From the NCBI RefSeq assembly GCF_002019695.1, contig NZ_KV917376.1, positions 1,077,293 to 1,141,292 on the forward strand: a stretch of DNA of 64,000 nucleotides, written 5' to 3'. Below are positions 26,490 through 36,933 of the stretch, piece after piece. Numbering within the stretch: the first letter of the stretch is position 1; the number at the start of each line of letters is the position of its first letter. The notes beneath the pieces are model-generated. The model saw nothing but the letters and a program-made list of their open reading frames with translations, had not been told where the DNA came from and did no database searches. The DNA comes from Evansella clarkii. GTDB lineage: Bacteria; Bacillota; Bacilli; Bacillales; Salisediminibacteriaceae. Both the position numbers and the translations under genes were made by a program.

Positions 26490-27501
26490 TTCCGCTAGCC
26501 TCCTTGTGCTTATCCGGGAAGTAAAAATCTTTGTAGCATGTACAGCGGACAAAGTGCCCGGGCTTTATTTCATGTAATTCAGGATTTTCCTCATGAGATG
26601 ATTCGTCAATCCATGGTATACGGTGCCTGAAACGGCAGCCCTCACGAGGCATTTTGTGTAATGGTGGTACAACACCCTGAATAACATGCAGTTTTGTTTT
26701 AGTTTCTGCTGAATTGGGTAAAGAATTTAACAGGGACCGTGTATATGGATGCTGTGGTGATGAAAAAAGAGAGTATACATCTGCGATCTCCACAATTTGT
26801 CCGGCATACATAACTGCCACCCGGTCAGCCATCTCTGCCACCACTCCTAAATCATGGGTGATTAAGATAATTCCTGCACGCATGTCATCTTTTAAATCTT
26901 TAATTAAGTCAAGAATCTGAGCCTGTATAGTTACATCAAGGGCAGTTGTCGGCTCATCCGCGATGAGAAGTTCAGGCTGATTTGCAATAGCCATAGCAAT
27001 TACTACCCTTTGTCTCATCCCCCCTGATAATTCATGGGGATATTGTTCATATGTCTTTTCCGGCCGTGGAATACCAACCTTTGACAAAAAGTCAATGACT
27101 CTGACTTTTCTGTCTTTTTTAGACATAGATGAATTATGAAGCAGCAGGGCTTCATCAATTTGCGCTCCTACTATCATCAAAGGATTCAATGCTGATAAGG
27201 AATCCTGGAATATCATGGCCATTTCTTTGCCTCTTAATTTATTTAATTTTCCTTGCGAATACTTGGCGATATTCTGACCTTTAAAATCGAGGGTTCCTTC
27301 AATTTTTGCCCTGTTATGCAATCCCATTATAGAAAAGGCGAGAGCACTCTTACCAGAACCTGATTCTCCTACTATCGCTAATACTTCATTTTTATTTACA
27401 GTCAGTGTTACGTTATCTACTGCCGCATAATAATCATCCAGCACCCGGAAGGATGTAGTTAGATTTTTAATTTTCAATAATTCCTCGCTCACAATGCTCA
27501 C
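26476..27501 (-). CDS. Peptide ABC transporter ATPase, OppD type
   Basis: 341 residues. Walker A GESGSGKSA, Q-loop MIFQDSLSALNP, signature LSGGMRQRVVIAMA (OppD-like), Walker B LLIADEP and a C-terminal oligo_HPY region (PREGCRFRHR). First gene of a five-gene operon ordered D-F-B-C-A. A TATAAT-like box on the minus strand near 27583 may belong to its promoter. Confidence 0.93.
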   Translation of the reverse strand: MSIVSEELLKIKNLTTSFRVLDDYYAAVDNVTLTVNKNEVLAIVGESGSGKSALAFSIMGLHNRAKIEGTLDFKGQNIAKYSQGKLNKLRGKEMAMIFQDSLSALNPLMIVGAQIDEALLLHNSSMSKKDRKVRVIDFLSKVGIPRPEKTYEQYPHELSGGMRQRVVIAMAIANQPELLIADEPTTALDVTIQAQILDLIKDLKDDMRAGIILITHDLGVVAEMADRVAVMYAGQIVEIADVYSLFSSPQHPYTRSLLNSLPNSAETKTKLHVIQGVVPPLHKMPREGCRFRHRIPWIDESSHEENPELHEIKPGHFVRCTCYKDFYFPDKHKEASGNGAT

Positions 27502-28002
27502 CCTTTAAATGATCTTTTGTGTTCAAAATTATCTGAATTTTAAGGACGTATTTTTAAAATTTGCGTCTCTCTTTTTTCAACAATTATACGATATGGTATA
27601 TGCCTGTTTAAGACTATACTTAAGAAGTATAAGACAACTTTTGTAAAAAGACAATATAGAATTTGAAGAATAATTATTAATATAGGAAAATTCTAAACTC
27701 TATTTGTAAAATTGATTAGAACAGTAAATTAAAACCCTTTATTATATAGCAGGTTTTTAGGATATTCTCTGAGTTTTTCTAAACGGACATTCCATTACCA
27801 CGCTAAAAAATTATTTCAAAATATCTTATCGTTATCATATTATAACTAAGATCTTATACTCACATTTGAATAACTATTCATTGCTCTCTCACCCTGTTTT
27901 ATAGGTAAGTCTATCTACAGAAAGTACCAGAATATATGTAAAATTTGTAATTCACCATATTAAATAACGTTCTCAAATTCCTCTCCTGTTCTCGCAAAAA
28001 AC
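27502..28002. other. AT-rich gap between the two peptide-transporter operons
   Basis: About 500 bases with no open frame that looks coding. It should hold the promoter of the D-F-B-C-A operon (TATAAT on the minus strand about 27583-27588, no clear -35). No repeat or RNA gene was recognised. Confidence 0.5.
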
Positions 28003-28036
28003 ACAAAAAAAAGAACCTTGTAAAAAAGGTTCTCTC
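28003..28036 (-). terminator. Terminator of the second peptide-transporter operon
   Basis: AGAACCTT, loop, AAGGTTCT followed by eight T on the minus strand, downstream of the permease gene at 28123. Confidence 0.85.
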
Positions 28037-28122
28037 TTTGATTGATTATTAGTTGCCGGAAGCCACTCATGAGGATTTAGTCATTAATGAAGATATCTCC
28101 TGCTCACGACAGACAAATCGAT

Positions 28123-29034
28123 TTAGCTTCTGGAATCGAATGCATCCCTTAATCCATCACCAATAAAGTTGATCGCTAACACGGTCAGCAAGATTGCCAG
28201 ACCAGGCGGGAGCCATGCTTCCCAGTGCCCTTCAAGCATCCGGAGACTGTTTGCTTCAGTAATCATATTCCCCCAGGTTGGTGTAGGCTGCGGAATTCCA
28301 AAACCGATAAAACTTAGAGCAGATTCAATAATTATTAAATTTGCCATCATTAAAGTGGCGTTTACAATAATTGGGCCAACTGCATTTGGCAGAAAGTGCC
28401 TGAAGATTATTCTTGCATCTGAAGCTCCTATTGAGCGGGCTCCTAATATAAATTCTTTCTCCCTTAAGGACAGGAACGTTGCACGTATTATTCTTGTGAT
28501 TTGCGGCCAGGTAGTAAATGCAATTATAACAATGAAAATTCCTATATTTATGCGTTCTAAGATTGCAATTATTGTAAGAACCAGAAGCAGGAAAGGCAGA
28601 ATCAGCATCAGGTCTGTCGCCCTCATAATCACACTATCTACTTTTCCACCATAGTAACCTGCTAAAGATCCCAGGGTTACTCCAATTAAAATAGTAAACA
28701 TCATTGCGAAAAATCCGATAGTTAAGGAGATACGGGAACCATGGATAAGCCGGGAAAAGTTATCCCTGCCGGAACTGTCTGTACCAAGCCAGTGTTCTGA
28801 CGAAGCTTTTGCTTCAATATTGTACATATCATAAGCAGTCGGATCGTGCGGCGCTATTACATCTGCAAAAATTGCAATTATAACAAAGAACCCAAGAATA
28901 CCAATCCCTGCTATTGCCAGTTTATTTTTCAGGAAACGGCGCATAGCAAGCTGGAACGGACTGAGGCTTTTAGGCGCCTTTTCTTCTATTATGTCTGGTT
29001 TGGGAACCATTTCAGGCTGTACTCTTGTTTCCAT
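28123..29034 (-). CDS. Peptide ABC transporter permease, OppC type (second system)
   Basis: 303 residues. OppC_N segment (SPFQLAMRRFLKNKLAIAG), HWLGTDSSGRDNFSRLI, six helices, and EAA loop LREKEFILGARSIGASDARIIFRHFLPN. Last gene of the second operon, 11 bases after its OppB partner, followed by a strong terminator. Confidence 0.93.
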   Translation of the reverse strand: METRVQPEMVPKPDIIEEKAPKSLSPFQLAMRRFLKNKLAIAGIGILGFFVIIAIFADVIAPHDPTAYDMYNIEAKASSEHWLGTDSSGRDNFSRLIHGSRISLTIGFFAMMFTILIGVTLGSLAGYYGGKVDSVIMRATDLMLILPFLLLVLTIIAILERINIGIFIVIIAFTTWPQITRIIRATFLSLREKEFILGARSIGASDARIIFRHFLPNAVGPIIVNATLMMANLIIIESALSFIGFGIPQPTPTWGNMITEANSLRMLEGHWEAWLPPGLAILLTVLAINFIGDGLRDAFDSRS

Positions 29035-29045
29035 TACTACTCACC

Positions 29046-30011
29046 TCAATCGTAACGTATTCTTGGGTCAACTATGGCATAAAAAATATCTGCTAATAAG
29101 TTGCCGACCAGGATGGTAACAGCGAGTATCAGATTTATTGCCATGATAACCGGATAATCCCGGTTTGTAATAGAAGTTAAAAATAACTGTCCTAATCCAG
29201 GATAATTAAATACCCGTTCAGTAATGATCGCTCCACTTAGCAATGTGCCAAATTCAAGGCCTAATAGTGTAATAATCGGTATAAGAGCATTTCTTAAAGT
29301 GTGCTTGTACAATACAGAATTATTGCTTAACCCCTTAGCTTGGGCAGTTCTTATAAAGTCACTACCTTTAACTTCTAACATTTCTGTCCGCATATATCTC
29401 ATATACATTGCTGTACTGGCTAACCCCAACGTAAAACCAGGCAACACCAGGTGTCTTAATTTATCAAGAAAAAGCTCTATACCGCTCAGCCCTGGCGCTG
29501 ACACAGATCCTTGTGAAGGGAACCACCCTAATATAAAAGCGAAAATATAGATAGCTAACAACCCTGCAAAGAAGTTGGGTGTTGCCAGACCTAAAAAGGC
29601 AAAGGTCGTAGCTCCATAATCAAACAGTGAATACTTTCTGCTGGCAGAATAAATACCAATCGGTATTGCAATAGCCAGAGTAACTCCAAGAGCAAATAGC
29701 GACAGATATACAGTATTCATGATTCTCGATGCTATTAAATCTGCTACTGGACGTCCCGAATACTGCATAGATGTTCCAAAGTCGCCGCTTGCTACCGTAG
29801 TGACCCAATTCCAGTACTGGATATGTATAGGATCATTCAATCCAAGCGCTTCTCTGCGCATCTCATAAACTTCTGCCGGGATATTCGGATCCAGTCTTTC
29901 CCCTGACAGCACATCCCCGGGAGCTGCTTTAGCAAGCCCGAAAACTACTATAGTGACAAGGATAAGCATGGGAATAAACTGTAATATACGTCGAATAATA
30001 TACTTATGCAT
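29046..30011 (-). CDS. Peptide ABC transporter permease, OppB type (second system)
   Basis: 321 residues, six helices. N-terminal MHKYIIRRILQFIPMLI, APGD segment, and EAA loop IRTAQAKGLSNNSVLYKHTLRNALIP. Lies between the binding protein and the OppC-type gene. Related to but distinct from the 24586 permease. Confidence 0.93.
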   Translation of the reverse strand: MHKYIIRRILQFIPMLILVTIVVFGLAKAAPGDVLSGERLDPNIPAEVYEMRREALGLNDPIHIQYWNWVTTVASGDFGTSMQYSGRPVADLIASRIMNTVYLSLFALGVTLAIAIPIGIYSASRKYSLFDYGATTFAFLGLATPNFFAGLLAIYIFAFILGWFPSQGSVSAPGLSGIELFLDKLRHLVLPGFTLGLASTAMYMRYMRTEMLEVKGSDFIRTAQAKGLSNNSVLYKHTLRNALIPIITLLGLEFGTLLSGAIITERVFNYPGLGQLFLTSITNRDYPVIMAINLILAVTILVGNLLADIFYAIVDPRIRYD

Positions 30012-30130
30012 TCAGCATTCCTCCTACGTAAGAAAAACACAAGCATTCAACAGAACTCGACAGTACAGGGTAATAAACGAGTGCACGACCGAGGGCCGCG
30101 CACTGTTTTCCCCCTCAACTGCATATCAGA

Positions 30131-31993
30131 TTATTCTGCTAACCACCATTCATGTGATCTAAAGTAAATGCCAGTTGGACGTTCATGAACATTCTGAAGT
30201 GCAGCATTATAAGCATAGATATTATCAGAAGAGTAAAGGAATACCATTGGTACCTGCTCAGTTACATACGCTGTCCATTCGTTATAAACTTCTGCACGGT
30301 AATCAAGCTCAAATGCTTCCGGAGCCTTTACTGCCTGTTCAATCAGCTCATCACTGTGCGGGTCATTCCAGCGAAGGTAGTTAAATGGATTATCGGATTT
30401 CCAGATTCCTGCAGGATCTGGATCACCAGTAGCTAAGCTCCATCCAGCTAAATAAAGATCCCAGTCAGTGTTATCATCTTCCACAACTTCAAAGTGTGTA
30501 GCTGCTTCACGCGGGTTGCGGACATCAACTTTGATACCTACTTCTCCAAGTTCAGCTGCAATAATTGGAGCTGTACGCTCACGAATTTCGTTACCGGTTG
30601 GATAGTCAAGGTTTAATACCCACTCGTTTCCATCCGGGTCTTCACGGAAGCCGTCGCCAGTTACATCAACATATCCGGCTTCATCAAGAAGCTCATTCGC
30701 TTTTTCTACGTTTTGCTCATAAACTGTGAATGCACTTTCATCATATGCCCATGAGGCTTCAGGGAATGGAGCATGAAGCACAGAACCAAGGCCGTTCATC
30801 AGACCATCTACCATAGCCTGGCGGTTTAAAGCATATACGATAGCCTGACGCACACGTACGTCTGCGACTTTTTCATTAGGAACCCAGTTATCAGGGTTTA
30901 TTACACCTGCTTCTACGTCTTCGGCAGTACGGTGGTGGTGTTTAAAGCCCATGTACTGGTATCCGAAGTCCTGAGTTGTAAATGTCTTAACGTTATCAAG
31001 CCCGTCTACACGGTCGAAGTCTGCTGCAGGAACGCCATTTGGTTCTGCAACCATATCAAGCTCACCATTTTCAAGCATACCTGGCATAATTGACTGCTCA
31101 ATTACACGCCATGTAATTCCATCAAGATGAGGTGTACCTTGCCAGTAATCTTCAAATGCAGTAAGGATATACTGCTCTCCTTCAATCATGTCAGTTAACT
31201 GGAAAGGACCTGTACCAATAACTTCTCCAGGGTTACGGGAAGCTGGATGATCAACCATATCTGCTACACTCACACCTTCAAATACGTGAGCAGGGATGAT
31301 TGGGAAGCTCGTACGGAACTCAGGAGTTACGTTTGGCTCTGCAAAGTGGAAAATAACAGTATGGTCATCTACTACTTCGACACCTGCAAACTCATCTGTT
31401 TCCCCATCCCGGTACTCTTCATAGCCTTCAAGGAAGCGTACATAGTCAATACGCACCCCGCCAGCTGCTACATATTCGCCTGAAGCGATAGAAGAATAAG
31501 TGAAATATACGTCTTCAGCAGTGAACGGCTCGCCGTCATGCCATTTTACATCTTCCTCAAGATAATAAGTTAATTCCGTCTGATCTTCATTTAATTCCCA
31601 GTCTTTAGCGAGAAGCGGGATATATTCAAGGTTCTCGTCCTGTGTGACAAGTGCCTCATGAGTAAAATCTAAAATATTAGCTTCGTATGCATCACCATAA
31701 AATATTGGGTTGAACTGCTGTCCAGGAGCGGAATACATTCCTGCATTGATCGTTCCGCCAGAGACAGGTTCCCCGTCTGCAGCATCGTTATTTCCATCGT
31801 TATCATTATTTTCGGCATTATCATCGCCATTGTTGTCATTGCCGTCATTAGCGTCGTTGCTATTGTTGTCGTTATTCTCTGCACTACTATTGTCTTCCTG
31901 AGCGTCTGCATTTTCATCTCCGCCGCAGGCAGCCAAAACTAAAACGAACGATAAAGCAAGAATAAGTGTAAGCCAAGATTTTTTTAGCTTCAA
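30131..31993 (-). CDS. Oligopeptide ABC transporter substrate-binding lipoprotein (third)
   Basis: 620 residues. Lipoprotein signal with LAAC (Cys22 or so), an extreme Asn/Asp/Glu/Gly linker of about 50 residues, then a family-5 solute-binding domain (KWHDGEPFTAEDVYFTYSSI, GTGPFQLTDMIEGEQY). Only moderately similar to the two copies at 16-24 kb, so probably of different specificity. It lies in the middle of its operon, after the ATPases and before the permeases. Confidence 0.93.
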   Translation of the reverse strand: MKLKKSWLTLILALSFVLVLAACGGDENADAQEDNSSAENNDNNSNDANDGNDNNGDDNAENNDNDGNNDAADGEPVSGGTINAGMYSAPGQQFNPIFYGDAYEANILDFTHEALVTQDENLEYIPLLAKDWELNEDQTELTYYLEEDVKWHDGEPFTAEDVYFTYSSIASGEYVAAGGVRIDYVRFLEGYEEYRDGETDEFAGVEVVDDHTVIFHFAEPNVTPEFRTSFPIIPAHVFEGVSVADMVDHPASRNPGEVIGTGPFQLTDMIEGEQYILTAFEDYWQGTPHLDGITWRVIEQSIMPGMLENGELDMVAEPNGVPAADFDRVDGLDNVKTFTTQDFGYQYMGFKHHHRTAEDVEAGVINPDNWVPNEKVADVRVRQAIVYALNRQAMVDGLMNGLGSVLHAPFPEASWAYDESAFTVYEQNVEKANELLDEAGYVDVTGDGFREDPDGNEWVLNLDYPTGNEIRERTAPIIAAELGEVGIKVDVRNPREAATHFEVVEDDNTDWDLYLAGWSLATGDPDPAGIWKSDNPFNYLRWNDPHSDELIEQAVKAPEAFELDYRAEVYNEWTAYVTEQVPMVFLYSSDNIYAYNAALQNVHERPTGIYFRSHEWWLAE

Positions 31994-32095
31994 AACTATT
32001 TACCCCCTTCTAATTTAGAAAATTCAAAAAACTATGGTCATGCTTTCCCATATTCCTCTCTCCTGAACTTCACCTCCTTCAAAGGATAAACATTG

Positions 32096-33088
32096 TTACT
32101 TTACCGCTGCCGGAGTATAAAGATGGCAGGCTACATACTGCCCTTCTCCCTGATGCACCATTTCAGGCTTCTCCAGCCTGCAGCGTTCATGGGCTTCAGG
32201 ACACCTCGTATGAAAAGTGCATCCAGCAGGAGGGTTAGACGGACTCGGCAGTTCCCCTTTTAAATATATTTTTTCCCTTTTCGTTTCTACATTAGGGACA
32301 GGAACCGCTGATAACAGCGCCTGTGTATACGGGTGAAGAGGATTACTGTATATTTTTTCTTTTGGTCCTATCTCAGCTAATCTCCCTAAATACATAACGC
32401 CGACACGATCGCTAATATGTTTAACCACACTCAAATCGTGGGCGATAAATAAATAGGTAAGATCAAACTCATCCTGTAAATCTTCCATAAGATTTAACAC
32501 CTGGGACTGGACTGATACATCCAGCGCTGAAACAGGTTCATCGCCAATAATAAATTTAGGATTAATAGACAAGGCTCTGGCAATTCCAATCCTCTGTCTC
32601 TGTCCTCCGGAAAATTCATGGGGATATTTTTCCCTTGCTTCCTCAGGCAGACCAACCTTTCTCAGCAAATCTACAACTTTATCTTTTCTTTCCTGTTTGC
32701 TCATTGATTGCTGGACTACCATAGGCTCTTCAATCAATTCTCCTATACTCATCCTCGGGTTCAATGAGGCAAAAGGATCCTGGAAAACCATTTGCATGTT
32801 CTGCCGGTATGGCCTCATTTTTCTGTGGCTAAGTTTGGCCAGTTCATTTCCTTCAAAAAGGATACTTCCTTCAGTAGGGTCAAGCAGTTTCAATATCGTT
32901 CGTCCCAGAGTGGACTTACCGGATCCTGATTCTCCTACAATGCCAAGAGTCTCACCCTTAAAAATATCAAAACTGACATCATCAACTGCCTTCACATGGC
33001 CTATCGTTCTTTGAAGCACTCCCCCTTTAACAGGAAAGTACTTTTTTAAGTTTTTTATCTCAAGAAGTTTTTCTTTTTCAGCCAACTT
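32096..33088 (-). CDS. Peptide ABC transporter ATPase, OppF type (second system)
   Basis: 330 residues from the TTG at 33088, which has GGAGG eight bases upstream; an ATG at 33109 is the alternative, with a weak site. Walker A GESGSGKST, MVFQDPFASLNP, signature FSGGQRQRIGIARA, Walker B FIIGDEP, and the C-terminal oligo_HPY cysteines (GCTFHTRCP...C). It overlaps the OppD gene by 11 bases. Confidence 0.92.
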   Translation of the reverse strand, partial: KLAEKEKLLEIKNLKKYFPVKGGVLQRTIGHVKAVDDVSFDIFKGETLGIVGESGSGKSTLGRTILKLLDPTEGSILFEGNELAKLSHRKMRPYRQNMQMVFQDPFASLNPRMSIGELIEEPMVVQQSMSKQERKDKVVDLLRKVGLPEEAREKYPHEFSGGQRQRIGIARALSINPKFIIGDEPVSALDVSVQSQVLNLMEDLQDEFDLTYLFIAHDLSVVKHISDRVGVMYLGRLAEIGPKEKIYSNPLHPYTQALLSAVPVPNVETKREKIYLKGELPSPSNPPAGCTFHTRCPEAHERCRLEKPEMVHQGEGQYVACHLYTPAAVK

Positions 33089-34082
33089 TCTCTCCTCCCT
33101 GCTCCTCATATAGATAACATCTCACTTTATGGTGTGCGTCTGTTTCCCTGAGTTCCGGATTTTCCTCCAGGCATTCAGGCATGGCATGTTTACACCGTGG
33201 AGCAAACCTGCATCCATGAGGGAACCTGTGGGCAGGAGGCACTGTGCCTGGGATAGAATCCAGTCTGTCAACTTCTTCATCCAGACTTGGAATACTGTTC
33301 AGAAGACCAACAGTGTACGGATGCTTAGGATTTGTAAATAGCTCATATACGGTTGCTTCTTCAACAATCTGCCCCCCGTACATAACAAGAACCCTGTCTG
33401 CCACTTCTGCCACCACACCGAGATCATGAGTTATAAGCAGCACAGATGAGTCAAACTTTTGTTTCATTTCAACCATTAAATCAAGAATTTGTGCCTGTAT
33501 AGTTACATCAAGTGCTGTTGTAGGTTCATCTGCAATCAGCAGTTTTGGATCACACGACATCGCGATCGCAATCATTGCTCTTTGCCGCATACCTCCTGAA
33601 AGCTGATGGGGGTACTCATTCACAATTTCCTCAGCCCTTGCGAAACCTACTAGTTTTAATAAATCCACCGCTCTTTTATACGCTTCTTTTTTCCTCATTT
33701 TTTTATGTTTCATTAATGTTTCTGCAATCTGGTTTCCGATTGTATATACCGGATTCAGAGAGGTCATTGGTTCCTGGAAAATCATTCCTATGTCATTTCC
33801 CCGGACTCTTCTCATATCCCGGTCCGAAAGTGTTAATAGTTCCTTCCCTTCAAGCTTCACGGATCCTTCCACTATTTTTCCCGGAGGGGAAGGTATAAGC
33901 CTCATAATTGATAAGGAAGTAATACTTTTTCCGCTCCCGGATTCTCCAACTAAAGCCAGTGTTTCACCTTTTTTCAGGGTGAAACTCACATCGTCTACAG
34001 CTTTTGCTACTCTGTCCTGTTCCATATAAAAGTATGTTTTTAACCCCTTTACTTCCAGAAGAGGCTGATTTTGATTCTGCAT
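33078..34082 (-). CDS. Peptide ABC transporter ATPase, OppD type (second system)
   Basis: 334 residues. Walker A GESGSGKSI, MIFQEPMTSLNP, signature LSGGMRQRAMIAIA, Walker B LLIADEP, and oligo_HPY end GCRFAPRCKHAMPEC. First gene of the second operon (D-F-A-B-C order, different from the D-F-B-C-A order of the first). Confidence 0.93.
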   Translation of the reverse strand: MQNQNQPLLEVKGLKTYFYMEQDRVAKAVDDVSFTLKKGETLALVGESGSGKSITSLSIMRLIPSPPGKIVEGSVKLEGKELLTLSDRDMRRVRGNDIGMIFQEPMTSLNPVYTIGNQIAETLMKHKKMRKKEAYKRAVDLLKLVGFARAEEIVNEYPHQLSGGMRQRAMIAIAMSCDPKLLIADEPTTALDVTIQAQILDLMVEMKQKFDSSVLLITHDLGVVAEVADRVLVMYGGQIVEEATVYELFTNPKHPYTVGLLNSIPSLDEEVDRLDSIPGTVPPAHRFPHGCRFAPRCKHAMPECLEENPELRETDAHHKVRCYLYEEQGGEKVG

Positions 34083-34593
34083 TACTCCACCCCGCTTGAA
34101 TATGTATTAAACTCTGACTCTATACTACTAAAATATCTTTAGTTTTATATGAAAATTTATTCATAATAAAGTATATAATTTTAACGCTATATTTCTTCTA
34201 TGAAATAGTCTGTTAATTCCTACTATTTTATAGACAATAATTTATCACAGAAATTATGGGATGTATATAGTTTTCTGAAATTTATTTATTTTCAAATATT
34301 TAGATAACCGAAAGTTTTAGTATAAAAAATACATTACTTATATTGCATTTTTATAATATTCTTATATTTTTAGTTGGTATTATGATTTATTATTTATTTT
34401 GTTGTATTTAAATACAAAAGTGAATTCTGGAATATACTGTTCTCTATAATTTTTTTGTATGTCTTTTTATTTTAGAACTCTCTTTTCCTAAAAGCTGAAA
34501 GATGTCTTTTCCTGTCGTAACCTACGGGAATTCGATTTATATTTTTTATTGTTTTTCTTATACTCTGGTCTGTTAATCGTTATTCGTTTTTCA
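34083..34593. other. AT-rich gap upstream of the second peptide operon
   Basis: About 510 bases of very AT-rich DNA without a plausible gene. It should contain the promoter of the second peptide-transporter operon, but many AT-rich matches prevent a single confident call. Confidence 0.5.
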
Positions 34594-34629
34594 TAATAAA
34601 AGAAGATCCTGCCATTTTCGGCAGGATCT
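34594..34629 (-). terminator. Terminator of serS
   Basis: GATCCTGCC, AAAAT loop, GGCAGGATC followed by TTCTTTTATT on the minus strand, 14 bases after the serS stop. Confidence 0.85.
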
Positions 34630-34643
34630 GAAATCATGTATAT

Positions 34644-35921
34644 TTATTTGCTGAGTGTCGTTTTTCCACCCATATATGGCTGCAGTACTTCTGGTACTTT
34701 AATCGTACCGTCTTCCTGCTGGTAGTTCTCCAGTATAGCTGCTACAGTTCGTCCTACCGCAAGACCGGAACCATTAAGTGTGTGTACAAATTCTGCTTTA
34801 CCTTTAGCGTTTCTTTTAAACTTAATATTAGCCCGTCTCGCCTGGAAGTCTTCAAAGTTACTGCAGGAAGAGATTTCTCTGTACGTATCGTAACTGGGAA
34901 TCCATACTTCCAGGTCGTATTTCTTAGCCGCAGTAAAGCCCAGGTCTCCGGTACACATGCTCATCACCCTGTATGGAAGCTCCAGAAGCTGAAGGACCTT
35001 TTCTGCGTGGGACGTTAAAAGTTCCAGTTCTTCGTAAGACTCCTCAGGTTTTACAAATCTGACAAGTTCTACTTTATTAAACTGATGCTGCCGGATGAGG
35101 CCCCGTGTATCTCTGCCTGCTGAACCAGCTTCTGAGCGGAAGCAGGCACTGTAAGCTGTATACCCTTTGGGAAGCTCTGCTCCCTCCATAATTTCATCTC
35201 TGTGTAAGTTTGTTACAGGTACCTCTGCTGTTGGGATGAGAAAGTAGTCTTCCTCCCTGATCTTAAATGCATCTTCTTCAAATTTCGGCAGCTGCCCTGT
35301 TCCAGTCATGCTGTCCCGGTTTACCATATATGGCGGCAATATCTCCTCATAACCATGCTCATCCTGATGGAGGTCCATCATAAAGTTAATCAGCGCCCGT
35401 TCAAGACGCGCACCGGCACCTTTATAAAATACAAACCGGCTTCCTGTAACTTTAGAAGCTCGTTCAAAATCCAATATCCCAAGATTAACAGCCAGATCCC
35501 AATGGGGTTTTGCCTCGAAAGAAAATTCAGGGAGCTCTCCCCACTTTCTTACCTCTTCATTTTCTTCCTCCGTTGAACCAACAGGTACACTTTCATGAGG
35601 AATGTTTGGTATGGTCAGCAGCAGGCTGGAAAGTTCTTCATCTGTCTGCCTCAGCTGATCATCAAGCTCTTTTACTCTGGAAGAAACATCCTTCATTTCT
35701 TTTATGAGCGAATCTGCATCCTTCTTTTCTCTTTTAAGCTGGGAGATTTCCTGAGAGACTGTGTTTCTTCGATTTTTAAGCTCTTCTACTTCCTGAATCA
35801 GCTTCCTTCTTTTGTCATCCAGATCTTCAAAACGATCCAGGTCAGAAATGTCTTCATTACGTTGAGAAAGCTTCTGTTTTACTTCCTGAAAATTGTTTCT
35901 TAGCAGCTTTACATCAAGCAT
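34644..35921 (-). CDS. serS: Seryl-tRNA synthetase
   Basis: 425 residues, full length. N-terminal antiparallel coiled-coil arm (about 30-105) that holds the tRNA-Ser long arm, then a class II core: motif 2 [20 protein letters not shown] and motif 3 [15 protein letters not shown]. Charges tRNA-Ser (and tRNA-Sec where present). The leader contains a T-box, so expression should rise when uncharged tRNA-Ser accumulates. Position near pdxST and dacA matches B. subtilis. Confidence 0.98.
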   Translation of the reverse strand: MLDVKLLRNNFQEVKQKLSQRNEDISDLDRFEDLDDKRRKLIQEVEELKNRRNTVSQEISQLKREKKDADSLIKEMKDVSSRVKELDDQLRQTDEELSSLLLTIPNIPHESVPVGSTEEENEEVRKWGELPEFSFEAKPHWDLAVNLGILDFERASKVTGSRFVFYKGAGARLERALINFMMDLHQDEHGYEEILPPYMVNRDSMTGTGQLPKFEEDAFKIREEDYFLIPTAEVPVTNLHRDEIMEGAELPKGYTAYSACFRSEAGSAGRDTRGLIRQHQFNKVELVRFVKPEESYEELELLTSHAEKVLQLLELPYRVMSMCTGDLGFTAAKKYDLEVWIPSYDTYREISSCSNFEDFQARRANIKFKRNAKGKAEFVHTLNGSGLAVGRTVAAILENYQQEDGTIKVPEVLQPYMGGKTTLSK

Positions 35922-36011
35922 TGCAATTCCTCCTAAACATTTTTAAATTTTTTGGTGATATATGCGGAAAAAAGAAAACTTTTGTTTCACGTGTAACATA
36001 TTTTTCTATAC

Positions 36012-36232
36012 AAAAAAATCCCCGTCCCATAAAACAGGGACGGGGATTACCCGCGTTGCCACCCTGGTTGAAGCAAACATATGCCTCCACCTTAATCCGG
36101 TTAACGGCCGGTATCCGGAGCAGCTTACTCTTCTTTCAACTGCTCAGCTCCAGGATGGATTCATTATACCTCCACACCGGTTCGCAGCACCCACCGGCTC
36201 TCTGAAGTGTCAGTAATAATTACTATTTCCCT
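36012..36232 (-). promoter_or_regulatory. T-box riboswitch controlling serS
   Basis: Minus-strand leader with the conserved T-box bulge AGGGTGGCAACGCGG (plus 36051-36065), a stem I region beginning AGAGAGCCGGTGGGTGC, and a terminator hairpin ATCCCCGTCCC/GGGACGGGGAT with a T-run (36014-36048). A likely specifier is TCC (Ser) in ATGAATCCATCC. Binding of uncharged tRNA-Ser would favour the antiterminator. Bases 35922-36011 are the rest of the leader. Confidence 0.92.
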
Positions 36233-36308
36233 TCTTCGCATTAGTTTTTATAATATAACACTTGCCTGAATAGTTAGTACCTATTTTAACCTATAATGAT
36301 AATTTTAA

Positions 36309-36896
36309 TCAAGCAGGGACTTCCATACTTTCTCTTACCATCTTAACAAAGTACTGATGCATGCGAAAATCATCTGTGAGTTCAGGATGGTATGAGCATG
36401 CGAGGAATGGTCCTTGTCTTGCAGCCACGATCTCTCCATCGTATTCAGCAAGGACATCAACACCTTCTCCTGCTTGACGGATAATAGGAGCTCTGATGAA
36501 AATTCCCTCCACATCTTCCCCAATGCCTTTGACCTTAAGCAAGGTCTCAAAGCTCTCACGCTGCCGGCCAAAAGCGTTTCTTTCCACAGTTATATCCATT
36601 ACCGCTATATGGGGTTCCTTATGGCCTACCAATTCTTTAGCCATAAGTATAGCCCCTGCGCACGTGCCAAATACAGGCTTTCCTTTTTCAGCAAAATGCT
36701 TTAACGGCTCATAGAAACCGTACTTATTAATCAGACGGCGCATAGTAGTGCTTTCTCCCCCGGGAAAAACGAGTCCGTCTATTTGATCAAGCTGTTCTGA
36801 CTTTTTTACGACTACCACATTAACATCAGGAGCCTGCAAAGCTTTGACATGCTCTCTGACTGCTCCCTGAAGCGCTAATACACCTATGTTAATCAT
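36309..36896 (-). CDS. pdxT: Pyridoxal 5'-phosphate synthase, glutaminase subunit PdxT
   Basis: 195 residues, class I glutaminase. Motifs: [10 protein letters not shown] near residue 45-54, nucleophile in GTCAGAIL (about 78-85), and His-Glu of the triad in CSYHPELT near the end. It delivers ammonia from glutamine to PdxS for vitamin B6 synthesis. It follows pdxS by 37 bases, the usual pdxST operon. Confidence 0.98.
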   Translation of the reverse strand: MINIGVLALQGAVREHVKALQAPDVNVVVVKKSEQLDQIDGLVFPGGESTTMRRLINKYGFYEPLKHFAEKGKPVFGTCAGAILMAKELVGHKEPHIAVMDITVERNAFGRQRESFETLLKVKGIGEDVEGIFIRAPIIRQAGEGVDVLAEYDGEIVAARQGPFLACSYHPELTDDFRMHQYFVKMVRESMEVPA

Positions 36897-36933
36897 GCTG
36901 CATGACTCCTTTCGCTATCCGCTGTATCTTTTA

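Noticed and set aside
26476-26552. 77-base overlap of the two ATPase genes as a frameshift
   Set aside because: It disappears when the OppF start is set at 26489, which has a good ribosome site; both frames are intact.
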